Below, in pieces: positions 6,742 to 15,138 of a stretch of 20,062 nt of DNA. The stretch lies in NCBI GenBank assembly GCA_003167055.1, contig PMUE01000082.1, positions 1,401 to 21,462 on the forward strand, read 5' to 3'. Made by a program: the position numbers and the translations under genes. The stretch comes from Vulcanimicrobiota bacterium (GTDB lineage: Bacteria; Vulcanimicrobiota; Vulcanimicrobiia; Vulcanimicrobiales; Vulcanimicrobiaceae). The notes below the pieces were generated by a model. It saw nothing but the letters and a program-made list of their open reading frames with translations. It did not search any database and was not told where the DNA came from. Within the stretch, counting starts at the first letter, position 1, and each line of letters opens with the position of its first letter.

Positions 6742-9310
6742 CCGTACGCATAAACCACGTCGCTAGCTGCGTTCGCGAGTTCACATTTACTTTTGCGAAC
6801 AGATTGGCAATGTGACCTTCGACGGTCCGCTCGCTGAGAACGAGCCGCTCGGCAATCTCGCGATTGGTTAGCCCATCAGCCACGAGTCCGGCAATTTCGC
6901 ACTCGCGTCGCGTCGCATTGTTGGGGCGTGCTTTTCCATCGTTGAGTGCGGTCTTTTGATTGCCGGCTGTGCCGGCTGCGAGACCGACGAAATGCATCGC
7001 CCCAAGATTCATGAAGCGCTCGCGCGCCGTCGCAAGAAACTCGGCACTATCGGCGCGTCCTAGCGCACTTGCCGCGACGCCTTGGGCGAGCAAGTGCTGC
7101 GCGTGGTTCCATGGTTGCCGGTCGGTCCATATCGTTCCGGCGGCTATTGCCTCGAGGGCGTCCGTTGCATGAAGCGATTGCGCAGCGTTTGCAAGAAGGA
7201 CGGGATAAAGAAAGATCATCGTGTCGACTGGCTCGCGAGCGGCCTCTAGCGCAAGGGCGAGGAGCTTTTCAGCCCGCGCCGGCGATTGCGCCGCCAGCGG
7301 AATGAGTGAGGCAAGGATGGCCGGGAGCACCGCGGGTGCGCGTTCGCCGGCTTCGAATGCTGCAACGTCGAGCTGCGCCAACTGCCATGCCGGGTGCGAC
7401 GCGTCGAGCCCCTGCAATGCTGCCGCCGTGTAGCGCGCGCTGAGCAGCCCGCGCCGCGAGAGTGGATCGCTCGCGTCTTGCAGGCGTTCCACGACGATCT
7501 CCTCGACGTCAGTGAGCTGGCCGCGCGCGATCATGATTTGGCAGCGCACCGCCAGCGCAAGTGACAGTCCGTTCTCCCCGGTTTGCGAAACGATTTGCTG
7601 CGCCGCGCGCACCCCGCGGAATCGAAAGGCATGTAAGATCTTCGCGGCAAGGGGCATGACCGAGAGCATCGCCGGCGCATTCTCTGCGGCTCGATCCGCG
7701 CTCTTGATGCGCTCGAGCGCCGACGGCTCGTCGCCGAGACGCATCGCAAGAAACGCGTTGGTCACTTCGTGGCGGACTGCAACGGTGACGTGAGCGTGGC
7801 GGGCGTGCTCGTCGTACCGGGCTCCGTATTCGCGAGCGCTCTCGACGTCGACGCGGTGCATCGCGATGTATTCGCCGAGCGAGGCGAGGTTGGCACGATC
7901 GGCGCTCGAGGACAACACTTGCTCGTAATGCGCCAGCGTCGCTCGCGCCTCGCCGGCCAATCCCAAATGCCATTGCGCAAGCACGATTGAGGCGGCAATC
8001 GAGCCCAGCCCTTCGGAGACCCCGGCGGCATCAGCTTCGGTAAGCGCGCGTCGGCAAACACGAATGACGTCGTCGTAGCGCGCCATCACGTTGTACATCT
8101 GTGACAGCCGCACGTATGTCGGCACGATCTCGTCGCGAGGCGGCGATCCGATTGCGAGGGATCGCTCGAGCGCGTTGACGGAGAGCGAGAACAGAGACTT
8201 TGCCGCGGCCGCTTCCGAAAGCTTGGTCAACGCTTCACGTTCCGTTTCGCGATCGCCGCAGGCGGCGCTTTGCTTGGCGATCCGTTCGTAATCCTCGATG
8301 CGCGGTGACGGCAGCTTTTTGAGCATGTCGATAATACGATGCCGCAGCGGGATCTCGATAGGAATCGTCTCGAGAATGCTCTCCATGATCGTCGCGTGAA
8401 CAAAGCGCAAGCCGTTCGCGTTCGACACGAGGTAGCGTCCTGACAGTTGCTCGATCATCTCGAATAACTCGTCCTTCGGCCAGAGCCGCTGCAGCAGCGG
8501 CAACTCGATCGGATCGTCGAGCAACGCACAGATTTGAAGAAACGTCCGAACTCGAGCGTCGAGCAAGGAGAGATCGCGCGCGACCACCCGGCGCGTGCTT
8601 GCGCTCACGTCGCGCAACGTGGTGGCAGCGCTCTCGCGCGCTGCCGTTGCGACGGCAACGATATCGACGGCGCGTCCGTGGGTTTCCGAGGCAATGCCGG
8701 CGGCGACGTCGTCGCTCACGCCTGGATAGAGCTCGCGAACGATCTGCACGGCGACATGCGGGGGCAACTCGCCGAGCGCAATCGCCTCGTCTGCGAGTGC
8801 GAATGCAGGTTCGTTGGTCTCGTCGCTGCGTTCGGTTGAGAGCAACACGACGGCGCGGTCGGCAAGCGCCGTGGCTGCGCGCTCGATCAGCGAGCGGCTC
8901 TCGGCGTCGGCCCACTGTGCGTCGTCGAGGACCAACAGCAGCGGGTAGTCCAGCACGACGCCCTCGAGCATCCGCAGGAAGGCTTCTTCAAACTCCGCGG
9001 GCCGGTCACGATCGATGGTCAAGCCGGAACGGTAGCGCTCGGCTTTGTCTCCAAGCGCCTCGACCAGCGCTCCGACGACGCGCCGGGCGGTAAACAGCTG
9101 CAACGAGGCGTGGATCCGAAAGCTAGGTGCCAGGACGACCAGCCATCCCGCGGCCGCCGCCTCGTCCGAGACCGCCTCAGCCAAAGCCGTTTTCCCGACC
9201 CCGCTCGGGCCGACGATACGGAGCGCCCGCACCACGCGCCCGCGAGCGGACGAATCCACGATCCCGCGAGCCCGTGCTCGCTCGGCCTCCCGGCCCAAAA
9301 GGCTGCCCAC
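6725..9310 (-). CDS. LAL-family (MalT-like) ATPase transcriptional regulator with LuxR-type HTH
   Basis: 861 residues, the normal size of large ATP-binding LuxR regulators. GTG at 9310 starts a chain opening with LLGREAE. Walker A follows at 34-41 (GPSGVGKT) and Walker B at about 124-130 (LLLVLDD, then AQWAD). The middle is a long helical-repeat region (about 330-780) with TPR-like spacing. The last 64 residues are a LuxR-type helix-turn-helix (RECEIAGLVADGLTNREIAERLVLSERTVEGHI). Such proteins bind ATP and an unknown inducer through the repeats and then activate transcription. It is convergent with the YcaO cassette and divergent from the small gene at 9400, with 89 bp between starts, so either could be a target. 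The shorter protein at 9753-11048 is a paralogue. Confidence 0.9.
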   Translation of the reverse strand: MGSLLGREAERARARGIVDSSARGRVVRALRIVGPSGVGKTALAEAVSDEAAAAGWLVVLAPSFRIHASLQLFTARRVVGALVEALGDKAERYRSGLTIDRDRPAEFEEAFLRMLEGVVLDYPLLLVLDDAQWADAESRSLIERAATALADRAVVLLSTERSDETNEPAFALADEAIALGELPPHVAVQIVRELYPGVSDDVAAGIASETHGRAVDIVAVATAARESAATTLRDVSASTRRVVARDLSLLDARVRTFLQICALLDDPIELPLLQRLWPKDELFEMIEQLSGRYLVSNANGLRFVHATIMESILETIPIEIPLRHRIIDMLKKLPSPRIEDYERIAKQSAACGDRETEREALTKLSEAAAAKSLFSLSVNALERSLAIGSPPRDEIVPTYVRLSQMYNVMARYDDVIRVCRRALTEADAAGVSEGLGSIAASIVLAQWHLGLAGEARATLAHYEQVLSSSADRANLASLGEYIAMHRVDVESAREYGARYDEHARHAHVTVAVRHEVTNAFLAMRLGDEPSALERIKSADRAAENAPAMLSVMPLAAKILHAFRFRGVRAAQQIVSQTGENGLSLALAVRCQIMIARGQLTDVEEIVVERLQDASDPLSRRGLLSARYTAAALQGLDASHPAWQLAQLDVAAFEAGERAPAVLPAILASLIPLAAQSPARAEKLLALALEAAREPVDTMIFLYPVLLANAAQSLHATDALEAIAAGTIWTDRQPWNHAQHLLAQGVAASALGRADSAEFLATARERFMNLGAMHFVGLAAGTAGNQKTALNDGKARPNNATRRECEIAGLVADGLTNREIAERLVLSERTVEGHIANLFAKVNVNSRTQLATWFMRTVSSVA

Positions 9311-9399
9311 GCGCTGGGCTTAGGCGAAAACTAGGTATTTCCCCGGACGAACTCGCGACCGTGGAATTGCTAGCCTTGGAGCGTGGAGGACCCGCGACC

Positions 9400-9756
9400 A
9401 TGTATGCACGACCACTAACCGTCACAGAAGCCTTGCCTTCGGCGGTGCAGCCCGAGACAAGCCCCATACCCTACTGTTTTATCTTGGATGACGCGTATCG
9501 CGTGCTGATGGCCGGACCGTCCGGCGGCGAGGACCCGCTCTCGGCGCTCTACGCCGCCGACTCACGTATCGATGAATTGCCGGGACCGATCGACCGCGTG
9601 GTGCGAGCGCTCACCGCGACCTGGCGCACATCTCGCGCGCCGTCAAACGTTACCGCGGTCGTCTCGCACCTGCACGTGACGGTTGCGCCACTCCACGGAT
9701 ACGATGGTCGCCGCATCGCGGTCTTCGTGAATCGACACGATCGGTTGAGCGCCTAG
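9400..9756 (+). CDS. Small PAS-like sensory protein, unassigned family
   Basis: 118-residue soluble protein. The frame is open far upstream, but I start at ATG 9400 because a GGAGG site lies ten bases before it (9385-9389) and the upstream frame is antisense to the LAL gene. The chain has alternating beta strands and helices (PYCFILDDAYRVLMAGPS, IDRVVRALTATW, HLHVTVAPLHGYDGRRIAVFVNR) that read like a single PAS-type fold in which a strand near the end closes the sheet. No DNA-binding or catalytic motif is visible. It lies between two LAL-family genes, diverging from one and overlapping the 3' end of the other by four bases, so a ligand-sensing or partner role for these regulators is plausible. 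Fold assignment is tentative. Confidence 0.6.
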   Translation: MYARPLTVTEALPSAVQPETSPIPYCFILDDAYRVLMAGPSGGEDPLSALYAADSRIDELPGPIDRVVRALTATWRTSRAPSNVTAVVSHLHVTVAPLHGYDGRRIAVFVNRHDRLSA

Positions 9757-11048
9757 CTCGGCCGCCAAGGCGCAGCATCACGCAGCGTCTGCAGGTCGCG
9801 CGGATCTTCAAAGGCGCTGGCGTAGCGAGCATAGCTCGCCCGCGCCGCGTCGTGCCGGTCGACCATCCACTGCGCCTGCACGAGTTGTGCGGCAAGACTT
9901 CCCAGCGGCGAAATGCTGCGATGCTGCGCTTCGCTCAATGCGTGTGCCGCGACTGCTTCGGCGCGCGCGTGATTGCGCGTCTCAACGAGTGCTTCGAAGA
10001 AATTCATGTAGAACTCGATGAACCGATCGTCCGGCGGCTCGCCGAGCTCGATGTGGCGTTCCGACGCGCAGACAATTGCTCGCGACAGGTGCTCGGCTTT
10101 GGCAGCGAACGCAAGATCGAGCAACGCGCTGCGCGCGCGGGTCCCGTCGCCGCTTGCAAGCAATTGCTCCGCCACCATCAACCGCTCGCGGGTGCCGCGC
10201 AGGCCGCGGTGCTCGATCGCACCGATGATCCGCCTCCGTAGCGGAATCTTCATGGCGATCGTCTCGGCGATCGCCGCTGCGGTCAGCGCGTGTCCGAGGT
10301 GCGGAAATTCCGGCACCGGCCCGTCGAGCAGCGTAACGTCAATCGGCTCAGGCAGGAGCGAAAGCATTTGCAATATGGTCCGCTCGTGTAGCGGTAACGT
10401 CCGCAACTCCTTGGCGATCGCGGCGCGCGACGAGAACGCAACATCGGCTTCGTCGCGCGTACCGTGACGAGCCGCTGCAGCGGCAATCACGATTACTTCG
10501 TACGGAATTCCATGCGCGCGCGCGACAATGGCGTCGAGCACGGCGCGGGGTGCATCGCGATACTGCTGCTCGGCAAGCGAAAGCGCCGCTTGCGTGTCGA
10601 GTTCGCGCAGGATGATCGACGCTTGCGCGCTGACCGGAAGCTCGCGTCCGTGTTCGTTATCGTAAGCCAGCACGACGAGCAGCGGGCGCCGCGCGAGTGC
10701 TTCTACCGATGCCGCGAGGCCGAGCAAGCTTTCGTCATCGGCAAAATGCGCGTCGTCGATCGTGATGACGACCGGACGTTCGCGCGTTTCTCGATCGAGT
10801 TGCTCGTGCAGATCGGGCGAAATCCGGGTGGCTATCGCGAACGGAAACACACGATCGAACGGATGCGCCGTCGCTCGAAGCACGAGCGCGCGCGGTTCGG
10901 CGAATGCATCCAATGAGCGCAGCAGCGCAGTTTTGCCAAAGCCGCTTGAACCGCTAATAAGCAGCGTCGCGGATGCCCCCGACTCGACGGCGGTCGTATA
11001 GGTTGCGCGCAACTCGGTGATCTCGGGTTCGCGGCCAACGAGTTCCAT
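9753..11048 (-). CDS. Truncated LAL-type ATPase paralogue lacking the HTH output domain
   Basis: 431 residues from ATG 11048 (start MELVGREPEITEL); the frame is also open back to 11132, but that would run into the divergent transporter's start. Walker A is GSSGFGKT (33-40) and Walker B is VVITIDD (93-99) followed by AHFADDE. It aligns by eye along the regulator at 6725-9310, for example ETIAMKIPLRRRII against ETIPIEIPLRHRII, and LGSLAAQLVQAQW against LGSIAASIVLAQW. It ends at APWRPS, roughly where the longer paralogue continues for another 370 residues including the LuxR HTH. It may be a naturally shortened ATPase-sensor that acts on another regulator, or a decayed copy. The nucleotide-binding motifs look intact, which argues against recent decay. 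Confidence 0.8.
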   Translation of the reverse strand: MELVGREPEITELRATYTTAVESGASATLLISGSSGFGKTALLRSLDAFAEPRALVLRATAHPFDRVFPFAIATRISPDLHEQLDRETRERPVVITIDDAHFADDESLLGLAASVEALARRPLLVVLAYDNEHGRELPVSAQASIILRELDTQAALSLAEQQYRDAPRAVLDAIVARAHGIPYEVIVIAAAAARHGTRDEADVAFSSRAAIAKELRTLPLHERTILQMLSLLPEPIDVTLLDGPVPEFPHLGHALTAAAIAETIAMKIPLRRRIIGAIEHRGLRGTRERLMVAEQLLASGDGTRARSALLDLAFAAKAEHLSRAIVCASERHIELGEPPDDRFIEFYMNFFEALVETRNHARAEAVAAHALSEAQHRSISPLGSLAAQLVQAQWMVDRHDAARASYARYASAFEDPRDLQTLRDAAPWRPS

Positions 11049-11070
11049 CGCGCACGCCTGCTCGGGTATG

Positions 11071-11089
11071 GCGGGCTTTTCCTGCCCGC
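11071..11089. promoter_or_regulatory. Inverted repeat in the divergent LAL-paralogue/OPT promoter region
   Basis: In the 59-bp gap between the start codons at 11048 (minus) and 11108 (plus), GCGGGC at 11071-11076 is repeated in inverse as GCCCGC at 11084-11089 around a 7-base loop. This perfect 6-bp stem sits 18 bp before the transporter start, where an operator or 5' leader hairpin could act on either gene. It may be chance in GC-rich DNA. Confidence 0.35.
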
Positions 11090-11107
11090 ACGTACAATCG
11101 AACGCTC

Positions 11108-13078
11108 GTGCAAACTGACATAAGCGTGGCACCAGCGTCGCGCGTCGAGCTCACCCTGCGCGCACTTGCGCTCGGTGGACTGATCACGCTGGTCTTCACC
11201 GCGGCAAACGTCTACCTCGGGCTCAAGGTCGGATTGACATTCGCCTCATCGATTCCGGCGGCGGTCATTTCGATGGCAATCTTGCGCGGGTTCAAAACCG
11301 CGACGATCTGGGAGAACAACATCGTGCAGACGGTCGCCTCGGCGGCCGGTACGCTCTCGTCGGTCATCTTCGTGCTCCCGGGTTTGGTGATCGTCGGGTG
11401 GTGGACAGGCTTCCCGTTTTGGGAATCGTTCGGTATCTGCGCTATCGGCGGGATCCTCGGCGTGATGTACAGCGTTCCGCTGCGTCGCGCGCTGGTGACG
11501 AACTCGGACCTGCCCTATCCCGAAGGCGTTGCGGCTGCCGAAGTGCTCGAAGTCGGCGCGGGTGAACACGCTGCGGACGCTGCGGCGGAAAATGCCCTGG
11601 GGTTGCGCGCGCTCGTTGTCAGCTCGATCGCCTCGGCGGCGGTACAGCTTGGCGTAGCGCTGCGGTTGCTCCAGAGCTCCTTTGCCGGGTATGTACGCAT
11701 TGGGCCGGCGATCACGGGCATGGGCTTCAATCTTTCGCTTGCGCTTGTCGGCGCCGGACATCTCATCGGTTTGACGGTCGGCATGGCGATTCTCGGCGGG
11801 TTGTTCATTGCGTGGGGCATTTTGATTCCGGTTATCACCGCTATGCACCCGATGCCCGGCGCGATCGGCGACATCGCCAACACCGTGCGATCGACCGACG
11901 TCCGTTTCATCGGCGCCGGTGTGATCGGCGCGGCAGGCATTTGGACGCTATTCAAGCTCATTTCGCCGATCATCAGCGGCGTTCGATCGTCGCTGCGTGC
12001 ATCGGCCGCGCGCGGGCGTGGCGACACGCTCGATATAACCGAGCAGGATATTCCATTTAATATCGTTGTCCTGGTGTCCACTGCTTGCCTCGTACCGATC
12101 GCCATTCTACTCTACGCGTTTCTCGCCGGCGGCGTGCTGCAATCGATGATCGTGCCGCTAATACTTGCATCACTCGCCTACATCGTGGTCGCGGGGCTCT
12201 TCGTGGCTGCCGTGACCGGCTATATGGCGGGACTCATTGGATCGTCGAATTCGCCGGTCTCGGGCATGGCGATTCTCACCGTCGTCGGTGTCTCGCTCTT
12301 GCTGCTGCTCATCGCCAAGGCCGATCCGGCAACGACGCCGGCGCTGATCGCCTATGCATTATTTGTGACGGCGATCGTGCTCAACGTTGCCACGATTTCC
12401 AACGACAACCTCCAAGATCTCAAGACCGGCCAAATCGTCGGCGCAACGCCGTGGAAGCAGCAAGTCGCGCTCGTCGTCGGCGTCATCTTTGGCGCGGTTG
12501 TCATTCCTCCGGTTCTCGTCGTGCTCAATGCCGCCTACGGGTTTGGGGGGAAAGGACTCGCTGCGCCGCAAGCCGTTCTGATCTCCACGCTAGCGAAAGG
12601 CGTGATCTCGCTGAATGCGCCGTGGAATCTGATCGGTATCGGCGTCGGAATCGGCGCCATCGTCATCGCGATCGACGAGATCGGCAGGATCACCGGCCGC
12701 TATCGCTTCCCACCGCTTGCGGTGGGTCTGGGCGTCTATCTTCCACCCGAGACAACGTCGCCGGCTGTTATTGGCGCAATCTTTGGCGCGCTCTACAATC
12801 GCTGGGTCTCGCGGGGCCCCAATCCCGATGCCGCGCGGCGTCTCGGCGTGTTGATCGCGTGTGGCCTGATCGTCGGCGAAAGCCTCTGGGGCGTTTTTTA
12901 CGCCGGTGTTATTGTTGCGGCGCAGCGCGGCTGGATGCACGTCGCCGATCCTTCGAATCCGTTCGCGGTCGTTGGTGATAACTTCGGAGCAATCGCAAAC
13001 GTGTTGGCTATTGTTGCGTTCGTCGCGGTTCCAGTGGTGCTCTACCGCTGGGTCGCGACGCGGGCACGGGCACTCTAA
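11108..13078 (+). CDS. OPT-family oligopeptide transporter
   Basis: 656-residue polytopic inner-membrane protein with about 14-16 hydrophobic segments, the usual size of prokaryotic OPT transporters, which import short peptides or metal chelates by proton coupling. Diagnostic stretches are NSDLPYPEGVAAAEVLEVG (residues about 132-150), GSSNSPVSGMAILT (about 378-391) and ISNDNLQDLKTGQIVGATPWK (about 431-451). It starts at GTG 11108, diverging from the truncated LAL ATPase with 59 bp between starts. It is convergent with the aldolase gene, the stops overlapping by four bases at 13075-13078. Substrate is not readable. Peptide uptake would fit the neighbouring proline-degradation genes. Confidence 0.92.
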   Translation: MQTDISVAPASRVELTLRALALGGLITLVFTAANVYLGLKVGLTFASSIPAAVISMAILRGFKTATIWENNIVQTVASAAGTLSSVIFVLPGLVIVGWWTGFPFWESFGICAIGGILGVMYSVPLRRALVTNSDLPYPEGVAAAEVLEVGAGEHAADAAAENALGLRALVVSSIASAAVQLGVALRLLQSSFAGYVRIGPAITGMGFNLSLALVGAGHLIGLTVGMAILGGLFIAWGILIPVITAMHPMPGAIGDIANTVRSTDVRFIGAGVIGAAGIWTLFKLISPIISGVRSSLRASAARGRGDTLDITEQDIPFNIVVLVSTACLVPIAILLYAFLAGGVLQSMIVPLILASLAYIVVAGLFVAAVTGYMAGLIGSSNSPVSGMAILTVVGVSLLLLLIAKADPATTPALIAYALFVTAIVLNVATISNDNLQDLKTGQIVGATPWKQQVALVVGVIFGAVVIPPVLVVLNAAYGFGGKGLAAPQAVLISTLAKGVISLNAPWNLIGIGVGIGAIVIAIDEIGRITGRYRFPPLAVGLGVYLPPETTSPAVIGAIFGALYNRWVSRGPNPDAARRLGVLIACGLIVGESLWGVFYAGVIVAAQRGWMHVADPSNPFAVVGDNFGAIANVLAIVAFVAVPVVLYRWVATRARAL

Positions 13079-13899
13079 TTCGGCGGCATCGAGCGTAGCC
13101 ACGCGTCGTCGTCGCGCGCCGCGGCGACGCGCGCCCGCACCGCGGCGATGAGCGGCGCTCCGCTGAGTGCCGCGCGCGCTTCGCGCACGGCGGTCGCTGC
13201 CGAAAGGTCCGCGTTGGCGTATGCGGCATGGGCAGCTTGAGGCCAAAGGCACACGCTCCCCGAGATGCATCCCGCTGCGCCGTAGGCTTTGGCGTCGAGC
13301 AGCGTCGCTTCGGTCGAGGGAAACACGCGTAGCTCGGGGTGCCGCTCGAGTACGGCGCGTTGCAGCGCAGCATCGTTCGAGCTGTCTTTCATGCCGGAGA
13401 TGACGCCGGGATACGCTTCGATCAGGCGATCGACGAGCTCGGCATGGAACGTGATGCCGCTCATTGCCGGGAAGTTGTAGAGCAGGATCGTCGTCCGCAA
13501 TGGCCCGCTGCGTGACAAGAGGGCATCGAAGAAGCGCACGATGCCGTCGTCGCCGGCATCGCGAAAGAAAAATGGCGGCATGATCAGCGCCGCGGCAAAG
13601 CCCAGTTCGCCGGCGGCGCGGGTGAGGGTGATCGTATCGCCGAGCGCCGACGCGCCGGTCCCACACATCGTGCGCTCGCGCGGTACGCCGGCGGCGACCT
13701 GCTCCATCAATCGCAGGCGTTGCTCAGCGCTGAACGACATCGCCTCGCCGGTCGTGCCCAGCAGGTTGATGCCGTCGATACCGTCGCGCAAAAGATCGCG
13801 GTAATATGCGATCGCCCGGGCCGCGTCGGGTTGGTAGTTCTCGTCGACCGGCGTGAGCACGGCCGACCAAATGCCGGTAAGGGCTGTCGTGGCAATCAT
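13075..13899 (-). CDS. DapA-family class I aldolase/lyase, probably not DHDPS
   Basis: 274 residues from ATG 13899, chosen because its ATGA overlaps the PRODH stop; a longer frame to 13980 lies inside PRODH. The (beta/alpha)8 aldolase motifs are present: GTTGEA (48-53), the tyrosine of LLYNFP (Y141) and the Schiff-base lysine in GMKDSS (K171). The position that in dihydrodipicolinate synthase holds the arginine contacting aspartate semialdehyde (YNVPxRT) is here M146 in YNFPAMSG. Lysine biosynthesis is therefore unlikely, and a pyruvate-releasing aldolase is more likely. Coupling with proline dehydrogenase suggests 4-hydroxy-2-oxoglutarate aldolase, which in mammals belongs to this family; 2-keto-3-deoxygluconate or sialate-type lyases are alternatives. 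Confidence 0.85.
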   Translation of the reverse strand: MIATTALTGIWSAVLTPVDENYQPDAARAIAYYRDLLRDGIDGINLLGTTGEAMSFSAEQRLRLMEQVAAGVPRERTMCGTGASALGDTITLTRAAGELGFAAALIMPPFFFRDAGDDGIVRFFDALLSRSGPLRTTILLYNFPAMSGITFHAELVDRLIEAYPGVISGMKDSSNDAALQRAVLERHPELRVFPSTEATLLDAKAYGAAGCISGSVCLWPQAAHAAYANADLSAATAVREARAALSGAPLIAAVRARVAAARDDDAWLRSMPPN

Positions 13900-14846
13900 T
13901 CGCGTGTAAGGGCTCCCTTGAGGAAGAATGCCAGATTGGCGGGACGTTCGGCAAGCCGGCGCATCAGATACGGGAACCAATAGTTGCCGTACGGCACGGC
14001 GAGCCGGACGCGATACCCGCGCGCAACCAATGCGGCGGCGAGTGGCCCGCCAATACCGTAGAGCATTTGAAATTCAAAGCGGTCGCGGCGCGGAATCGCC
14101 TTCTCGCGAACGAATGTTTCAACCCGCTCGATGATGCGTTGGTCGTGCGTCGCAATGGCGCTGAAGCCCGGGCCGTCGAGCGATTCGAACACGAGGCGCA
14201 GATAATTTTCGTCGACCTCCGATTTTTTCTCGTAGGCGATGTCGGGCGGTTCGAGATAGGCGCCCTTGACGATGCGAACGCTCGGCGCCAGCGGCTTTGC
14301 CGCGCGGAGGTCGTCGAGACTGCGAAAGAGATAGGACTGCAGCACAAATCCAACGTTGTCGAATCGCCCGCGCAGACGACGCCAAATCGCCAGCGTCACG
14401 TCGACGTAGCGCGACTGCTCCATATCCAAGCGCACGGTGTTCCCGGCGTCCAGTGCGGTTTGGGCAATGTGCGCCGCGTTCTCGTAAGCTAGCTCCGGGT
14501 CGATGTCGAGTCCCAGGTGAGTGAGCTTGAACGCGACGTTGGCGTCGATTTGTTCGGCTGCAAAAATCCGCAAAAGCTCGCAGTACTGATCGGCGGCGCC
14601 GATCGCTTCGCCGCGCTCGCGCACGCCTTCCCCGAGAATGCCGGCGGCCACGGCGAATCCGCGCGCATTAACCTCGCGCGCGACGGCGAGGAACTCCCCC
14701 ATCGTCTCACCCGCGACAAACCGCCGGGCGCCGAGTCGCATACCGTAGCGGCTCACGGCTCGCTGCACCGCCGTGCTGTCAGCGGCTGCTAAAATTGCCG
14801 CACGTAGCGGGCGTTCGAGCAGCGAATCGAGGGATAGCGTGGGCAT
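13896..14846 (-). CDS. Monofunctional proline dehydrogenase (PRODH), FAD-dependent
   Basis: 316 residues, the usual length of stand-alone PRODH, which oxidises L-proline to pyrroline-5-carboxylate and passes electrons to quinone at the membrane. ATG 14846 (MPTLSLDSLL) is chosen; upstream codons of the open frame are not PRODH-like. Family motifs appear in order: KLTHLGLDID (107-116), RLDMEQSRYVD (139-149), VLQSYLF (168-174), RIVKGAYLEP (191-200), ATHD (232-235), FEFQMLYG (257-264) and YLMRRLAERPAN (293-304). R296 and R297 match the substrate-carboxylate arginines. The residue aligned with the PutA tyrosine that packs against the proline ring is A283 (RLAVPYG), a possible sign of a wider substrate. 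It is coupled to the aldolase by ATGA; P5C dehydrogenase is not in the window. Confidence 0.92.
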   Translation of the reverse strand: MPTLSLDSLLERPLRAAILAAADSTAVQRAVSRYGMRLGARRFVAGETMGEFLAVAREVNARGFAVAAGILGEGVRERGEAIGAADQYCELLRIFAAEQIDANVAFKLTHLGLDIDPELAYENAAHIAQTALDAGNTVRLDMEQSRYVDVTLAIWRRLRGRFDNVGFVLQSYLFRSLDDLRAAKPLAPSVRIVKGAYLEPPDIAYEKKSEVDENYLRLVFESLDGPGFSAIATHDQRIIERVETFVREKAIPRRDRFEFQMLYGIGGPLAAALVARGYRVRLAVPYGNYWFPYLMRRLAERPANLAFFLKGALTRE

Positions 14847-15108
14847 AACGTGTGAATAACTCGTCTTTCTTGCGAATAGCTTGTGAGTTCGGGAATTTTG
14901 CTCTTGCACGGCATATTGTTCGCTTGCTACTATGCAATCACTTCGAGTAACGACGAAGTGCGAAACGTAGAAAGACGCGACCACCCCAACGCTCGACGGA
15001 CGGTGTCGTAAATCGACCGGATGTGAGGGGGGGCAAAGCCGACGACGCGGCGGTCAGTACGGGCCTGGCAATGGGCTCAGACAGGCTAAAGCGCTCGGTA
15101 AATACATC
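14847..15108. other. Intergenic region, 262 bp, no gene assigned
   Basis: This lies between the PRODH start (minus strand, reading left) and the terminator hairpin of the next minus-strand gene. The left half is AT-richer than the surroundings (14850-14945) and is where the promoter of the PRODH-aldolase unit should lie. The right half contains a run of seven to eight G at 15028-15035 and GC-rich paired segments. I compared it mentally with SRP RNA, tmRNA, 6S RNA and common riboswitch cores and found no match. Confidence 0.4.
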
Positions 15109-15138
15109 AAAGCCCGGCGCCTCACGGCGGCGGGCTTT
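15109..15138 (-). terminator. Rho-independent-type terminator hairpin, possibly bidirectional
   Basis: AAAGCCCG at 15109-15116 and CGGGCTTT at 15131-15138 form a perfect 8-bp stem around a 14-base loop. On the minus strand the hairpin encloses the TGA stop (15124-15122) of the membrane-protein gene and is followed by a T-rich stretch, GGGCTTTGATGTATTT. On the plus strand it is followed by GTTCTTTG. It most simply ends transcription of 16138-15122. Confidence 0.6.

Noticed and set aside
12590..13666. Minus-strand frame of 358 codons across the OPT and aldolase genes.
   Set aside because: It overlaps two well-supported genes and has the low-complexity Arg-rich composition of a shadow frame.
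14950..15108. Possible structured RNA on the plus strand ending at the 15109-15138 hairpin.
   Set aside because: No match to SRP RNA, tmRNA, 6S RNA or riboswitch cores that I know, and the hairpin is explained as the terminator of the minus-strand gene.
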